From assembly GCA_963848475.1 (NCBI GenBank), contig CAWKDW010000014.1, forward strand, positions 372,001-436,000: a stretch of 64,000 bases of DNA, given 5' to 3'. The position numbers and the translations under genes are program-made. This DNA comes from Solirubrobacter sp963848475. GTDB lineage: Bacteria > Actinomycetota > Thermoleophilia > Solirubrobacterales > Solirubrobacteraceae. Positions within the stretch are counted from its first letter, which is position 1. The number at the start of each line of letters is the position of its first letter. The notes below the pieces were generated by a model that searched no databases, was not told the origin of the DNA, and saw only the letters and a program-made list of their open reading frames with translations. Shown here piece after piece: positions 20,173 through 28,999 of this stretch.

Positions 20173-21160
20173 ATGATCCGGATCGGCGTCGTCGGCCTCG
20201 GCTACTGGGGTCCCAACCTGGCGCGCAACTTCGCCGCCATCGCGGGCTGCGAGCTCGCGTGGTGCTGCGACGCGTCCGAAGCCGCCCGCGCGCGCTGGGC
20301 ACCGTCGTTTCAGACGGCCCGCTTCACCGCGGACCTGGACGACCTGCTCGACGATCCCGATCTCGACGCGATCGTGCTCGCCACACCGGTGCCGAGCCAC
20401 GGCCCGCTGGCCGAGCGCGTGCTGCGCGCCGGCAAGCACTGCCTGGTCGAGAAGCCGCTCGCCTACACGGTCGAGGATGCCGAACGCGCCGTCGCCGCGG
20501 CCAAGGAGAGCGACCGGATCCTGATGGTCGGCCATCTGCTCGTCTACCACCCGGGCGTCGACATGCTGAAGTCGATCGCCGACACCGGCGAGCTCGGCGA
20601 CATCCACTACATCTACTCGCACCGCCTCAACCTCGGGAAGCTGCGCAGCGACGAGAACGCGCTCTGGTCGCTCGGGGCGCACGACATCTCGGTCGTCCTG
20701 CACCTGGCCGGCGAGGATCCGGACACCGTCGAGGCGCGCGGCGAGGCCTACACGCGCAGCGGGCGTCGAGGACGTCGTGTTCTCGTTCCTGCGCTTCCCG
20801 TCGGGTGTCGCGGCCCATCTGCACATGTCCTGGCTGGACCCGCACAAGACGCGCAGCTTCACGGTCGTGGGCTCCAAGAAGATGGCGACGTTCGACGACA
20901 TGGAGCTCGAGCGCAAGGTCACCATCTACGACAAGGGCTTCGACGAGGACACCCACTCCTACGGCGAGTACATCACCCGCTCAGGCGACATCCACAGCCC
21001 GCGGATCTCGAACCGCGAGCCGCTGCGGATCGAGTGCGAGCACTTCGTCGAATGCATCCGCGAGGGCAAGCAGCCGCGCTCGGACGGCGAGGCCGGGCTG
21101 CGCGTGGTGCGCGTCCTGGCCGAATTGCAGGCGAACCTGGACGCGACCCGGCGGGCATGA
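20173..21160 (+). CDS. Gfo/Idh/MocA family NAD(P)-dependent oxidoreductase (one frameshift)
   Basis: Sugar dehydrogenase-like enzyme with an N-terminal Rossmann domain ('IRIGVVGLGYWGPNLARNF'), the catalytic-lysine motif 'CLVEKPLAY', and a C-terminal alpha/beta domain with 'SLGAHDISVVLHL' holding the expected histidine. It resembles UDP-N-acetylglucosamine 3-dehydrogenases (WlbA-type) and inositol dehydrogenases. An extra G at about 20760-20763 shifts the frame; corrected length is about 328 residues. The ATG at 20173 was chosen because the Rossmann strand begins at once; an upstream ATG-less extension looks non-coding. It overlaps the RDD gene (ATGA). Confidence 0.83.
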
Positions 21161-21708
21161 GCGGCTACACGTCCCCGCCACCGCCCGGCGCCGGCGGCGT
21201 GGCCAGCCAGCCGTACTTCGACAGCCCCGCCGGGCACTGGCGGCTCTCCGGCTGGTGGCGGCGCGCGGTTGCCGCGCTGATCGACGGTCTGGTCATCACG
21301 CTGATCGCGTTCGCCCTGCTGGCGATCGTCGGCGGCATCGCCGGGATCGGCTTCAGGGTCGGGGACGCCACGGGCGTGATCGCCGTGATCCTCGGCTTCA
21401 TGCTCTGGGCGCTGGGCGCGTCGGTCGCGGTGCTGCTCTACGCGCCGTTGATGATGCACCGCACCGACGGACAGACGCTGGGCAAGATGGCCTTGGGGAT
21501 CCGGGTCGTGCGCGCCAAGGGCCAGCCGATCAGCTTCGGCTGGGCGGTGCTGCGCGAGGTCGTCGTCCGGTGGCTGCTGTTCAACGCCGTCCTCGGCTCC
21601 GTGACGTTCGGCCTCGCGCCGCTGCTCGACATCCTCTGGCCATTGTGGGACGAGGAGAACCGCGCTCTCCACGACTTCATCGTGGACAGCCGGGTGATCC
21701 GCGCTTAG
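21157..21708 (+). CDS. RDD family membrane protein
   Basis: 183 residues: a Pro-rich N-terminus, then 'WWRRAVAALIDGLVI' (RDD-type arginine and aspartate in helix 1), two or three further helices, and the conserved 'DGQTLGKMALGIRVV' and 'NRALHDFIVDSRVI' motifs. RDD proteins may be ion antiporters, but most have no assigned role. Its stop overlaps the purA stop from the other strand by 3 nt (TTAG). Confidence 0.88.
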   Translation: MSGYTSPPPPGAGGVASQPYFDSPAGHWRLSGWWRRAVAALIDGLVITLIAFALLAIVGGIAGIGFRVGDATGVIAVILGFMLWALGASVAVLLYAPLMMHRTDGQTLGKMALGIRVVRAKGQPISFGWAVLREVVVRWLLFNAVLGSVTFGLAPLLDILWPLWDEENRALHDFIVDSRVIRA

Positions 21709-23024
21709 GCGGCGACGGCGGCACGGGCCGCGTGGCTCGAGCGGCCTTCCTCGGTCCAGATCACCTGGTCGCGGCCCGGGCCGACGCCGATCAGCGCGAT
21801 CGGGACGCCGACGAAGTCCGAGATGTACTGCAGGTAGTCGCGCGCGTTCTGCGGCAGGTCGCGCTCGTCGCGGCACTCCGTGATGTCCTCGTCCCAGCCG
21901 GGGAGGCGCTCGTACTCGCCGGTCGCCTGGTGCATCACGGTCTGGTGGTACGGATAGTGCGTGAAGGTCGCTTCCTCGGCGCCGCGGTAGCGGACGCAGA
22001 CGTTGAGGTCGCCGAGGCCGGTCAGCACGTCGAGCTTCGTGATCGCCAGGTGCGTGAGCGAGTTGATGCGGGTCGCGTAGCGCAGGGCGACGAGGTCCAC
22101 CCAGCCGACACGGCGAGCGCGGCCGGTGGTCGTCCCGTATTCGCCGCCGGCCTCGCGCAGCGTGATCCCGAGCTCGTCGTCGAGCTCGGTCGGGAACGGG
22201 CCGGAGCCGACGCGCGTCGCGTAGGCCTTGGCGATGCCCCAGATCTCGTCGATGTCCTTCGGGCCGGTGCCGGTGCCGATGCACGCGGAGGCCGAGACCG
22301 GGTTCGACGAGGTCACGAAGGGATAGGTGCCGTGGTCGATGTCCAGCAGCGTGCCCTGGGCGCCCTCGAAGAGCACGTTGGCGCCGCGGTCCAGCACGTC
22401 CCAGGTCAGCCGGGCCGTGTCGGCCACGTACTGGGCGATCCGGTGGCCGTAGGTCAGGTAGTCCTCGGTCATCGACTGCAGGTCGAGCTCGGGCGCCTTG
22501 GCGTACGGACGCAGCGAGAGGCGCTTGGGGTCCATCGCCGCGACGATCTTCTTCTTGAGGATCTTCTCGTCGAGCAGGTCCTGGATGCGGATGCCCAGGC
22601 GCGCGGCCTTGTCGGCGTAGCAGGGGCCGATGCCGCGGCGCGTGGTCCCGATCTGCAGCTTGCCGAGCTTCGTCTCGCCCGCGTGGTCGAGGAACATGTG
22701 GTACGGCATGATCAGGTGCGCGTTGGCGCTGATGCGCAGACCCGAGAGGTCGACGCCCTTGGCGCGCAGGTCGTCCAGCTCGCCGGTCAGCACCTTCGGG
22801 TCGATGACGACGCCGTTGCCGATCGCGCAGAGCTTGCCCGGGTACAGGATCCCGGACGGGATCAGATGGAACTTCCAGTGGACACCGTCGCGCACGATGG
22901 TGTGCCCGGCGTTGTTGCCACCCTGGAAGCGGATCACGAGATCCGCCTTCTCCGCAAGGAGGTCGACGACCTTGCCCTTGCCTTCGTCGCCCCACTGGGC
23001 GCCCACGATCACGATTCCGGCCAT
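21705..23024 (-). CDS. purA: Adenylosuccinate synthase
   Basis: Joins IMP and aspartate using GTP in AMP synthesis. It has 439 residues, full length and intact. Motifs: N-terminal 'VGAQWGDEGKGKVVDLL' with catalytic Asp and the GDEGKGK P-loop-like segment, 'GGNNAGHT' with the catalytic histidine, 'STTGRARRVGWVD'-like substrate region and 'IALIGVGPGRDQVI'. The ATG at 23024 starts exactly at the first conserved strand. It is last in the minus-strand series dnaB, dnaC-like, purA. Confidence 0.97.
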   Translation of the reverse strand: MAGIVIVGAQWGDEGKGKVVDLLAEKADLVIRFQGGNNAGHTIVRDGVHWKFHLIPSGILYPGKLCAIGNGVVIDPKVLTGELDDLRAKGVDLSGLRISANAHLIMPYHMFLDHAGETKLGKLQIGTTRRGIGPCYADKAARLGIRIQDLLDEKILKKKIVAAMDPKRLSLRPYAKAPELDLQSMTEDYLTYGHRIAQYVADTARLTWDVLDRGANVLFEGAQGTLLDIDHGTYPFVTSSNPVSASACIGTGTGPKDIDEIWGIAKAYATRVGSGPFPTELDDELGITLREAGGEYGTTTGRARRVGWVDLVALRYATRINSLTHLAITKLDVLTGLGDLNVCVRYRGAEEATFTHYPYHQTVMHQATGEYERLPGWDEDITECRDERDLPQNARDYLQYISDFVGVPIALIGVGPGRDQVIWTEEGRSSHAARAAVAA

Positions 23025-23035
23025 GTCGTGGGTCA

Positions 23036-23041
23036 ATTCTA
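23036..23041 (-). promoter_or_regulatory. -10-like box TAGAAT before purA
   Basis: On the minus strand TAGAAT is 11 nt before the purA ATG, at the very end of the dnaC-like gene. It predicts a second promoter with a leader of only a few nt. Confidence 0.4.
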
Positions 23042-23908
23042 CGGCGCGCGCCGTCGCTGGCCGTAGCGGGGGGCTTCGTCCTCCCAGCGGGCGTCGTCGA
23101 ACGGGTCCGGGGTGTGCGCCGCGGCGACCGCCGCGGGCGCGGGTTTGGGCAGGTCGAACTGGCTCTCGAGGCGGCGGTCGGAGCCGAACATCGGCAGCGG
23201 GTCGCCACACATCTCGTACAGCCGCGAGACCGTCCGGTCGCCGATCTGGGCCCGCAGCTCCGCATCCGGCCGCGCGTCCCACTCGTCCTCGGGGACGTTC
23301 GCCGGACGCCGCCGCTGCTCCGCGATCAGGTTCGTGGTCAGGATCAGCGAGCGCCGGTCCTCGTAGCGCGTGTTGACCACCGTGTAGAGCTGCTCGAGCA
23401 CCCACGAGGAGGTCTGCTCGGCGCCGACGTCGTCGATGTGCAGCAGGTCGACGGAGCACAGCTTGTCGATCAGCTGGTTGAGGCTGAACTGCGCGTCGTC
23501 GCGGAACGTCTCGCGCAGCATCCCGAGCAGGCGCGGGAGCGAGTAGATCGCGACGGTGTGATCGGCCTCCATCGCGGTCTTGGAGATCAGCATCGCCAGC
23601 GTGGTCTTGCCGGTCCCGAAATCGCCCGTGAACCACATGCCGCGGCCGGCCGCGACCTGGTCGGAGATCGCGTCGCAGTAGAGCCGCACCTCGCGCAGCA
23701 CGTGCGGGTAGGTGCGCTGCAGCGACGGCACCGGCTCGCGGTCGAACGAGACCTCGCGGAACGCCTTAGGGACGCGCCCCGCGACCGCGGCCGCGCGCTT
23801 GCGCGCAAGCCGCTGCGGGCGGCACGAGCACGGGAACGCGCGCCGGGTCTCCTCGTCATAGAGGAACCCGGTCCCGTCGCAGCGGCCGTCGGGGCAGGGC
23901 GCCGACAT
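23039..23908 (-). CDS. DnaC/DnaI-like helicase loader ATPase
   Basis: AAA+ ATPase of the DnaC/IstB group, 289 residues. The N-terminus holds a cysteine cluster ('CPDGRCDG' and 'CSC') that may bind zinc, as in Bacillus DnaI. Walker A is GDFGTGKTTL, Walker B LLHIDDVG, sensor 1 'LILTTN', arginine finger in 'DRTVSRLYEMC'. It sits directly behind dnaB with a 1-nt stop/start overlap (TGATG), so a replicative loader is much more likely than an IS21 helper. The C-terminal 45 residues are a Pro/Ala/charged tail. Confidence 0.88.
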   Translation of the reverse strand: MSAPCPDGRCDGTGFLYDEETRRAFPCSCRPQRLARKRAAAVAGRVPKAFREVSFDREPVPSLQRTYPHVLREVRLYCDAISDQVAAGRGMWFTGDFGTGKTTLAMLISKTAMEADHTVAIYSLPRLLGMLRETFRDDAQFSLNQLIDKLCSVDLLHIDDVGAEQTSSWVLEQLYTVVNTRYEDRRSLILTTNLIAEQRRRPANVPEDEWDARPDAELRAQIGDRTVSRLYEMCGDPLPMFGSDRRLESQFDLPKPAPAAVAAAHTPDPFDDARWEDEAPRYGQRRRAP

Positions 23909-25293
23909 CAGTACCGGTCGTCCGGCGTGTAGTTCATGAAGCGCGGGAACTCCTTCTGGAAGGTCAGCTCGACCGTGCCCAGGGCGCCGTTGCGGTGCTT
24001 GGAGATGATGATGTCGGCGAGGCCCTCGCGCTCGGACTCGTGGTCGTAGTAGTCGTCGCGGTAGACGAACATCACGAGGTCGGCGTCCTGCTCGATCGCG
24101 CCCGACTCGCGCAGATCGGAGAGCACAGGCTTCTTGTCGGTGCGCTGCTCGACGCCTCGGTTGAGCTGGGAGAGGGCGATCACGGGCACCTCGAGCTCAC
24201 GCGCGAGGGTCTTCAGGCCGCGCGAGATGATGCCGATCTGCTCGACGCGGTTCTCGACCGTCCCGCCGGCGCGCATCAGCTGCAGGTAGTCGATCAGCAC
24301 CAGCCCGAGCCCGTCGGCGTTCTGCTGGGCCAGACGCCGGCACTTGGCGCGGACGTCGAGGACCGAGAGATCCGACGAGTCGTCGATGTAGAGCTTGGAG
24401 TGGGCGAGCCGTGCCGACGCGGCGAGGATCTTGCCCCAGCGCGACTGCGGAACGCGGCCCTTGCGCAGGTCGTCGCCCTTGATCGAGGCCTGCGAGGCGA
24501 TGAAGCGCTGCGCGAGCTCACCCTCGGACATCTCGAGCGAGAACAGCGCGACGGCCTTGTCGGAGTTCAGGGCCGCGTTCTCGGCGAAGTTGGCCATCAG
24601 CGCGCTCTTGCCCATCGACGGGCGCGCGGCGAGGATGATCAGGTTGCCGGGCTGGAAGCCGCCGGTGATGCTGTCCAGATCCTCGAAGCCCGACGGCGTC
24701 CCCGTCATCGGGTTGCCCTCGAGCGAGAGCTTCTGGAGCTTGTCGAGCTCGGAGTCCAGCAACTGCTCGATCGAGCGGAAGTCCTTGCGCGAGTCCTCGT
24801 GCGCGACCTCGAGGATCGCGCGCTCGGCCATGTCGACCAGGTCGCGCGGCAGCGCCTCGTGCCCGTGGACCTGGGCCTGGATCTCGTACGCCGCGTTCAG
24901 CAGCCGGCGCAGCATCGCGTTTTCCTTGACGATCCGCGCGTACTGGCGCAGGTTGCCGACGGCGGGCACCGAGCCCGCGAGCAACTCGATCGTCGCCGCC
25001 CCGCCGACGTTCTCGAGGTCGCCGGCCTGCTTGAGGTGCTCGACGAGCGTCAGCGCATCGACCGGCTCGCCCTGCGAGTGCAGGTCGAGCATCCCCTGGT
25101 AGATGCGCCCGTGGCTCTCGCGGTAGAAATCGTCCGCGTTGAGCCGCTCGTCGATGATCAGGGCCGGCAGCGCCGTGTCGGAGAGCAGCACCGCGCCGAG
25201 CACCGACTGCTCGGCCTCCAGATTCTGGGGCGGTGCCATCGGCGCGCCGCCGAAGGGGTTGCCGTTTCCGTTGGTCTGGGTGGGCGCGGTCAT
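23908..25293 (-). CDS. dnaB: Replicative DNA helicase DnaB
   Basis: Hexameric 5'-3' fork helicase, 461 residues, intact and without an intein. An N-terminal domain ('NLEAEQSVLGAVLLSD') precedes a RecA-like ATPase with Walker A 'ARPSMGKSA', 'ALFSLEMSEGELAQR', Walker B 'LVLIDYLQLM', 'ALSQLNRGVEQR' and 'SKHRNGALGTVELTF'. The start was set at the ATG at 25293, which has TAGACT (25304-25309) 10 nt ahead; a longer open frame reaches 25389 but its extra residues look non-coding. Confidence 0.97.
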   Translation of the reverse strand: MTAPTQTNGNGNPFGGAPMAPPQNLEAEQSVLGAVLLSDTALPALIIDERLNADDFYRESHGRIYQGMLDLHSQGEPVDALTLVEHLKQAGDLENVGGAATIELLAGSVPAVGNLRQYARIVKENAMLRRLLNAAYEIQAQVHGHEALPRDLVDMAERAILEVAHEDSRKDFRSIEQLLDSELDKLQKLSLEGNPMTGTPSGFEDLDSITGGFQPGNLIILAARPSMGKSALMANFAENAALNSDKAVALFSLEMSEGELAQRFIASQASIKGDDLRKGRVPQSRWGKILAASARLAHSKLYIDDSSDLSVLDVRAKCRRLAQQNADGLGLVLIDYLQLMRAGGTVENRVEQIGIISRGLKTLARELEVPVIALSQLNRGVEQRTDKKPVLSDLRESGAIEQDADLVMFVYRDDYYDHESEREGLADIIISKHRNGALGTVELTFQKEFPRFMNYTPDDRY

Positions 25294-25303
25294 CGGGCGA
25301 TCG

Positions 25304-25309
25304 AGTCTA
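25304..25309 (-). promoter_or_regulatory. -10-like box TAGACT before dnaB
   Basis: TAGACT on the minus strand, 10 nt before the dnaB ATG; near-leaderless promoter candidate. Confidence 0.4.
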
Positions 25310-25393
25310 GGGTCGCATCGCGGGCGGACGCGATACGAACGTACGTTCTGCCCGCACGCTCCGCGAATCCCCGCCGCACGTCCCCACAACGAC

Positions 25394-25418
25394 GAAGCGC
25401 CGGCTGGGCCGGCGCTTC
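25394..25418 (-). terminator. Terminator after rplI
   Basis: Perfect 11-bp stem GAAGCGCCGGC / GCCGGCGCTTC with a 3-nt loop, 26 nt beyond the rplI stop on the minus strand and followed by TCGTCGTTG. It separates the ribosomal genes from dnaB. Confidence 0.75.
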
Positions 25419-25443
25419 GGTGAAGCCTCGTGACGGGGCCGAG

Positions 25444-25896
25444 CTACTTCTGCTCGACGACCATGGTCTTGACGGTCGCGATGACGCCGTCCTCGACCTC
25501 GACCTCGATCATGCGCGTTCCGACGGTGCGGATCGGCTCCTCGAGGTTGACCTTGCGGCGGTCGATCGTGATGCCGCGGGCCTCCTGAATCGCGTCCACG
25601 ATGTCCTGCGACGTGACGGAGCCGAAGAGACGACCGTCGTCGCCCGCCTGATGCGGGATCGTGAGCACGGTGCGGTTGAGCTGGTCCGCCGACTCCTGCG
25701 CGCGCAGCGTGGCCTGGGCCACGGCGCGGTCAGACGCCTCGCGGCGCTTGGTCGCGGCGGTGATGGCGCCCTTGGTGGCGGGCGCCGCCAGCTTGCGCGG
25801 GATCAGGTAGTTGCGCAGGTAGCCCTTGGAGACGTCGACGACCGTGCCGCGCTCGCCGAGCTGCTCGTGGTCCTGCAGAAGAATTGCCTGGGGCAT
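25444..25896 (-). CDS. rplI: 50S ribosomal protein L9
   Basis: 150 residues, full length. The N-terminal RNA-binding domain has the L9 signature in 'KGYLRNYLIPRKLAAPAT', joined by the long connecting helix ('AQATLRAQESADQLNRTV') to the C-terminal domain. It follows rpsR by 15 nt on the minus strand. Confidence 0.97.
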   Translation of the reverse strand: MPQAILLQDHEQLGERGTVVDVSKGYLRNYLIPRKLAAPATKGAITAATKRREASDRAVAQATLRAQESADQLNRTVLTIPHQAGDDGRLFGSVTSQDIVDAIQEARGITIDRRKVNLEEPIRTVGTRMIEVEVEDGVIATVKTMVVEQK

Positions 25897-25911
25897 CGTC
25901 TTAACGCCTAA

Positions 25912-26238
25912 CTAGCGGTCGCGGCCGCCACGGCCACCACGGCCGCCGCCTTCACGCTCGTCACTGCCCGAGCCCTCGCCGACGTACGGAAGCAGCGCAA
26001 GCTCACGCGCCCGCTTGACCGCCGTTGCGATCTGGTTCTGATGCCGGCGGCACGCGCCGGTGATGCGACGCGACCGGATCTTGCCGCGGTCGGACACGAA
26101 CTTCTTGAGGGCGGTGATGTCCTTGTAATCGACGAACTCCACCTTGTCGCGGCAGTACTGGCAGGACTTCCGGCGTCCGCCGCCCCCTCCGGTCTTGCGA
26201 TCACGTCGGCGCGTCGGCCGGCTGCGCTGCTTCGCCAC
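25912..26238 (-). CDS. rpsR: 30S ribosomal protein S18 (zinc-type)
   Basis: 108 residues. Core 'DKVEFVDYKDITALKKFVSDRG' and 'ITGACRRHQNQIATAVKRARELALLPY' are S18. 'CQYC' plus the later cysteine mark a cysteine-bearing (C+) form. The C-terminal Gly/Arg/Glu tail is longer than usual. Normally ssb and rpsF lie directly upstream on the same strand; here the upstream neighbour is ssb in the opposite direction. Confidence 0.96.
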   Translation of the reverse strand: MAKQRSRPTRRRDRKTGGGGGRRKSCQYCRDKVEFVDYKDITALKKFVSDRGKIRSRRITGACRRHQNQIATAVKRARELALLPYVGEGSGSDEREGGGRGGRGGRDR

Positions 26239-26445
26239 TGTTCGAAAACCTCTCTAGCTGCTGACTCGCTTCGGATGCGCGCCCCGCGCGCGCGAGGCCA
26301 GACGCCAAGTCGGCGCCGGACCGGAAAGGGTAGCGGACGGGCGATTCCGTCCGGGTTGGGCGCTAAACACCCTTGCTTCGCAACAACAGTGTGACGAAAC
26401 TGCGGAGATACCGGCGTACAGGCCGGATCCCTCCGAGGCCGCACG

Positions 26446-26451
26446 TAGACT
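26446..26451 (+). promoter_or_regulatory. -10-like box TAGACT upstream of ssb
   Basis: TAGACT lies 49 nt ahead of the ssb ATG. In the same 262-bp gap, TACCCT on the minus strand (near 26327-26332) could serve rpsR, so the region acts as a divergent promoter. Confidence 0.35.
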
Positions 26452-26500
26452 CGCGTGCAGATTCAGAGAGTTCAGCACGCCTCGAAAGGAGCCACCAACC

Positions 26501-26974
26501 ATGGCGGCAACCAACATCAATCGGGTGGTCCTCACGGGAAACCTGACGCGCGACCCGGAGCTGCGGTCGCTCCAGTCGGGCATGTCCGTGTGCAGCCTGC
26601 GCATCGCGTCCAACTCGCGTCGCAAGGAAAACGGCGAGTGGGTGGACAAGCCCAACTACTTCAGCGTGACCGTGTGGGGCGCGCAGGGCGAGAACTGCGC
26701 CCGCTTCCTCTCCAAGGGTCGCCCCGTCTGCATCGACGGCCGGCTCGAGTGGCGTGAGTGGCAGGGCCAGGACGGCAACAAGCGCGAGTCGGTCGAGATC
26801 GTCGCCGACGCGGTCCAGTTCCTCGGCGGCCGCGACGACGCCCCGATGGGCGGCGGCGGCCAGAGCAACGGCTTCGCCCCGCACTCGGACGTTCCGGCGG
26901 ACACGTCGGACTTCGCACCGCAGCCCGTCGGCGCGCGCAACAGCGCTCCCGCGGACGACGACATCCCGTTCTAG
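26501..26974 (+). CDS. ssb: Single-stranded DNA-binding protein
   Basis: 157 residues. The OB-fold begins 'INRVVLTGNLTRDPELR', then 'RKENGEWVDKPNYFSVTVWG' and 'CARFLSKGRPVCIDGRLEW'. A Gly/Asn/Pro linker ends in the acidic tip 'DDDIPF', the partner-binding tail of bacterial SSB. AAAGGAG lies about 10 nt before the ATG. Its orientation is opposite to rpsF and rpsR, unlike the common rpsF-ssb-rpsR operon. It is followed by a terminator and a group II intron. Confidence 0.97.
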   Translation: MAATNINRVVLTGNLTRDPELRSLQSGMSVCSLRIASNSRRKENGEWVDKPNYFSVTVWGAQGENCARFLSKGRPVCIDGRLEWREWQGQDGNKRESVEIVADAVQFLGGRDDAPMGGGGQSNGFAPHSDVPADTSDFAPQPVGARNSAPADDDIPF

Positions 26975-27005
26975 GCCGCTCGCCCGTTCGGCGAGTCGCC
27001 TCTGG

Positions 27006-27026
27006 AGGGCCGCCCTGGGCGGCCCT
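27006..27026 (+). terminator. ssb terminator
   Basis: Perfect 9-bp stem AGGGCCGCC / GGCGGCCCT, loop CTG, followed by TCGTCGTG. A second, shorter hairpin CGCCC-GGCAT-GGGCG lies at 27037-27051, 11 nt before the intron insertion point. Confidence 0.75.
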
Positions 27027-27545
27027 TCGTCGTGTACGCCCGGCATGGGCGGCAGCTTGGGGGTGTGAGTCCCGCGTGAAGGTGATGATCCCGACACAAG
27101 CCAAGGGCAACTGCGTCGTCGTGAGGCGGGGTGGGAAGGAAGCCGGAGGCGTAACCCGTGGCCTGAGGGACACGAACCGCATCAGAGGCGGGGCGGCCTG
27201 GGCGAGCCAGCACGCGATGGCGAAGCTCATGGTCATCAAGAGGCCGTCACGTAAATGCGGCGGGCGTGCGGGGAAGGCTGTCGTTCTTATCCGGGGAGAT
27301 CTCCATCGGTGTCCTGGGATGCCCGTCCGCCGGCAGGTCGGCGTTCGTCGGGTGGCAAGGGACGGCGCTGGCCGAGAGGCTGGTGCTCGCGGTGGAGAAG
27401 TCAGCAGAGGCCGTAGTACCAGCCGGGATCGTGTGGGTGGCTGGGAAGGGCCGAACGCGAAGCCGAGCGTGAGGACGTTTGGGCTCGTGGCCGTTGCGTT
27501 GACTGCAGCCAACCCCTTCGGGGGCCTGGGTGGGAGGGTCTGAGG

Positions 27546-28940
27546 GTGAAGCCCGAGGACGCCCGCTCAGAGTGCAGCGACGGCCCGGCGCCGGATGACA
27601 CCGCCGCTCACCCCGCCAGGGCGGGTCTGTGGGAGCACCTCTTGGCTCGCGAGAACCTGTCCTTGGCGCTCAGGCGCGTCGAGCAAAACGCCGGTGCCGC
27701 GGGCATCGACGCGATGACGACCGCAGAGCTTCGGCCGTGGCTAAAAGAGCACTGGCCGGGTGTGCGGGCGGCGCTTGACGCGGGCACCTACCGACCGCAG
27801 CCGGTGCGCCGGGTGATGATCCCCAAGCCGGGGGGCGGGCAGCGGATGCTGGGGGTGCCAACGGTGCTGGACAGGTTGATCCAGCAGGCCATGTTGCAGG
27901 TGCTCGAACCCGTCTTCGAGCCGCATTTCAGCGATCACAGCTACGGGTTTCGGCCCGGCCGCTCGGCTCATCAGGCCGTTGTGCGGGCACGCCAGTTCAT
28001 CCAGGATGACGCGGCGTGGGTTGTGGACGTCGACTTGGAGGCGTTCTTTGATCGCGTCCAGCACGACGCGCTGATGGCGCGGGTCGCCAGACGGGTCGAC
28101 GACAAGCGCGTGCTGCGGCTGTTGCGCCTTGTTCTGCAGGCCGGGGTGCTCGGCGACGAGGGCTTGGCGGCGTCCAGGGAGGGGACCCCGCAAGGGTCGC
28201 CGATCTCGCCGCTGTTGGCCAACGTCATGCTCGACGACCTCGACGCAGAGCTCGAGCGTCGCGGCCATCGGTTCGTCCGCTACGCCGACGACCTCCGGGT
28301 CTACGTGCACAGCGAACGCGCCGGAGCGCGTGTCATGGCGAGCATCACCACGTTCATCGAGCAGCGCCTGAAGCTGCGCGTCAACCGACGCAAGTCGGCG
28401 GTCGCCCCGGCCACGTCCCGGCCCTTTCTGGGGTTCGGGTTCTACCGCCGCGGCGGCACGGTCAAGATCGGCGTCAGCGCCAAGGCCCGCGCGCGGGCCA
28501 AGGACCGACTCCGCGAGCTGACCGCGCGCACGTGGGGCGTGTCGATGGACAGGCGCATCCATGCCATCAACCGGTTCACGGTCGGATGGACGGCCTACTA
28601 CCGGTTGGCCGACGGGGAGCGCCCGTTCCGCGACCTCGATGAATGGCTGCGCCGTCGGCTGCGGCAGGTGCGGTGGAAGGAATGGAAGCGCCCCAAGACT
28701 CGGTGGCGCAACCTGCGCGCGCACGGGGCCTCTGAGCGGGCCGCCCGCGAATGGGCGTCCAGCAGCAAAGGTCCCTGGCGCGTCGCGGGCTCCTGGATCC
28801 TGTCCACCACCCTGACCAACGCCTACTGGACCAGCCACGGCCTGCACGGATTCACCGATCCCCACCACCGTTTCCGAGACGCAACGCGAACCGCCGGATG
28901 CGGACCCGCATGTCCGGTGGTGTGGGAGGCGCCGGGGTGA
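27546..28940 (+). CDS. ltrA: Group II intron reverse transcriptase/maturase
   Basis: 464 residues, intact, GTG start. RT blocks: 'RPQPVRRVMIPKPGGGQR' (RT1-2), 'SYGFRPGRSAHQAV', 'VDVDLEAFFDRVQHD', 'EGTPQGSPISPLLANVML' and the catalytic 'RYADD' (Y246-D249). A maturase (X) domain follows, with 'INRFTVGWTAYYRL' and 'RRLRQVRWKEWKRPKTR'. There is no HNH endonuclease. The C-terminal 'RTAGCGPACPVVWEAPG' is read through domains V and VI of the ribozyme, a known overlap in class C introns. Confidence 0.95.
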   Translation: MKPEDARSECSDGPAPDDTAAHPARAGLWEHLLARENLSLALRRVEQNAGAAGIDAMTTAELRPWLKEHWPGVRAALDAGTYRPQPVRRVMIPKPGGGQRMLGVPTVLDRLIQQAMLQVLEPVFEPHFSDHSYGFRPGRSAHQAVVRARQFIQDDAAWVVDVDLEAFFDRVQHDALMARVARRVDDKRVLRLLRLVLQAGVLGDEGLAASREGTPQGSPISPLLANVMLDDLDAELERRGHRFVRYADDLRVYVHSERAGARVMASITTFIEQRLKLRVNRRKSAVAPATSRPFLGFGFYRRGGTVKIGVSAKARARAKDRLRELTARTWGVSMDRRIHAINRFTVGWTAYYRLADGERPFRDLDEWLRRRLRQVRWKEWKRPKTRWRNLRAHGASERAAREWASSSKGPWRVAGSWILSTTLTNAYWTSHGLHGFTDPHHRFRDATRTAGCGPACPVVWEAPG

Positions 28941-28951
28941 GCCCGGCGCCT
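28890..28951 (+). ncRNA. Group II intron domains V and VI
   Basis: Domain V at 28890-28921: ACCGCCGGA pairs with TCCGGTGGT, a 2-nt bulge (TG), then TGCG/CGCA closing a GACC loop; the CGC triad near the base is the class C form. Domain VI at 28927-28951: AGGCGCCGGG / CCCGGCGCCT with loop GTGAG holding a branch-point adenosine candidate. Confidence 0.75.
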
Positions 28952-28999
28952 ACCCGATTCTGGGACGCCACGGTGATCACAAAAGCACCTATGCGGTGC

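Larger units (their letters stand above)
27063..28953 (+). mobile_element. Group II intron, bacterial class C (IIC)
   Basis: The left end GTGTGAG fits the group II 5' consensus (GUGYG). The right end is a domain V/VI structure closing on CTAC at about 28953. The element encodes a reverse transcriptase without an HNH endonuclease domain, typical of class C. It sits 11 nt after a stem-loop behind the ssb terminator; class C introns are known to target sites just downstream of terminator-like hairpins. The roughly 480-nt 5' segment (27063-27545) would hold ribozyme domains I-IV. The reverse transcriptase frame is intact, so recent activity is plausible. Exact ends are by consensus only. Confidence 0.8.

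Noticed and set aside
20259..23066. 935-residue plus-strand open frame
   Set aside because: It is a shadow of the Gfo/Idh, RDD and purA genes: composition is Arg/Ala/Gly-rich and it shows no motifs.
23039..23908. IstB helper of an IS21 element
   Set aside because: No istA is present, and the gene is tightly coupled to dnaB, so a replicative helicase loader fits better.
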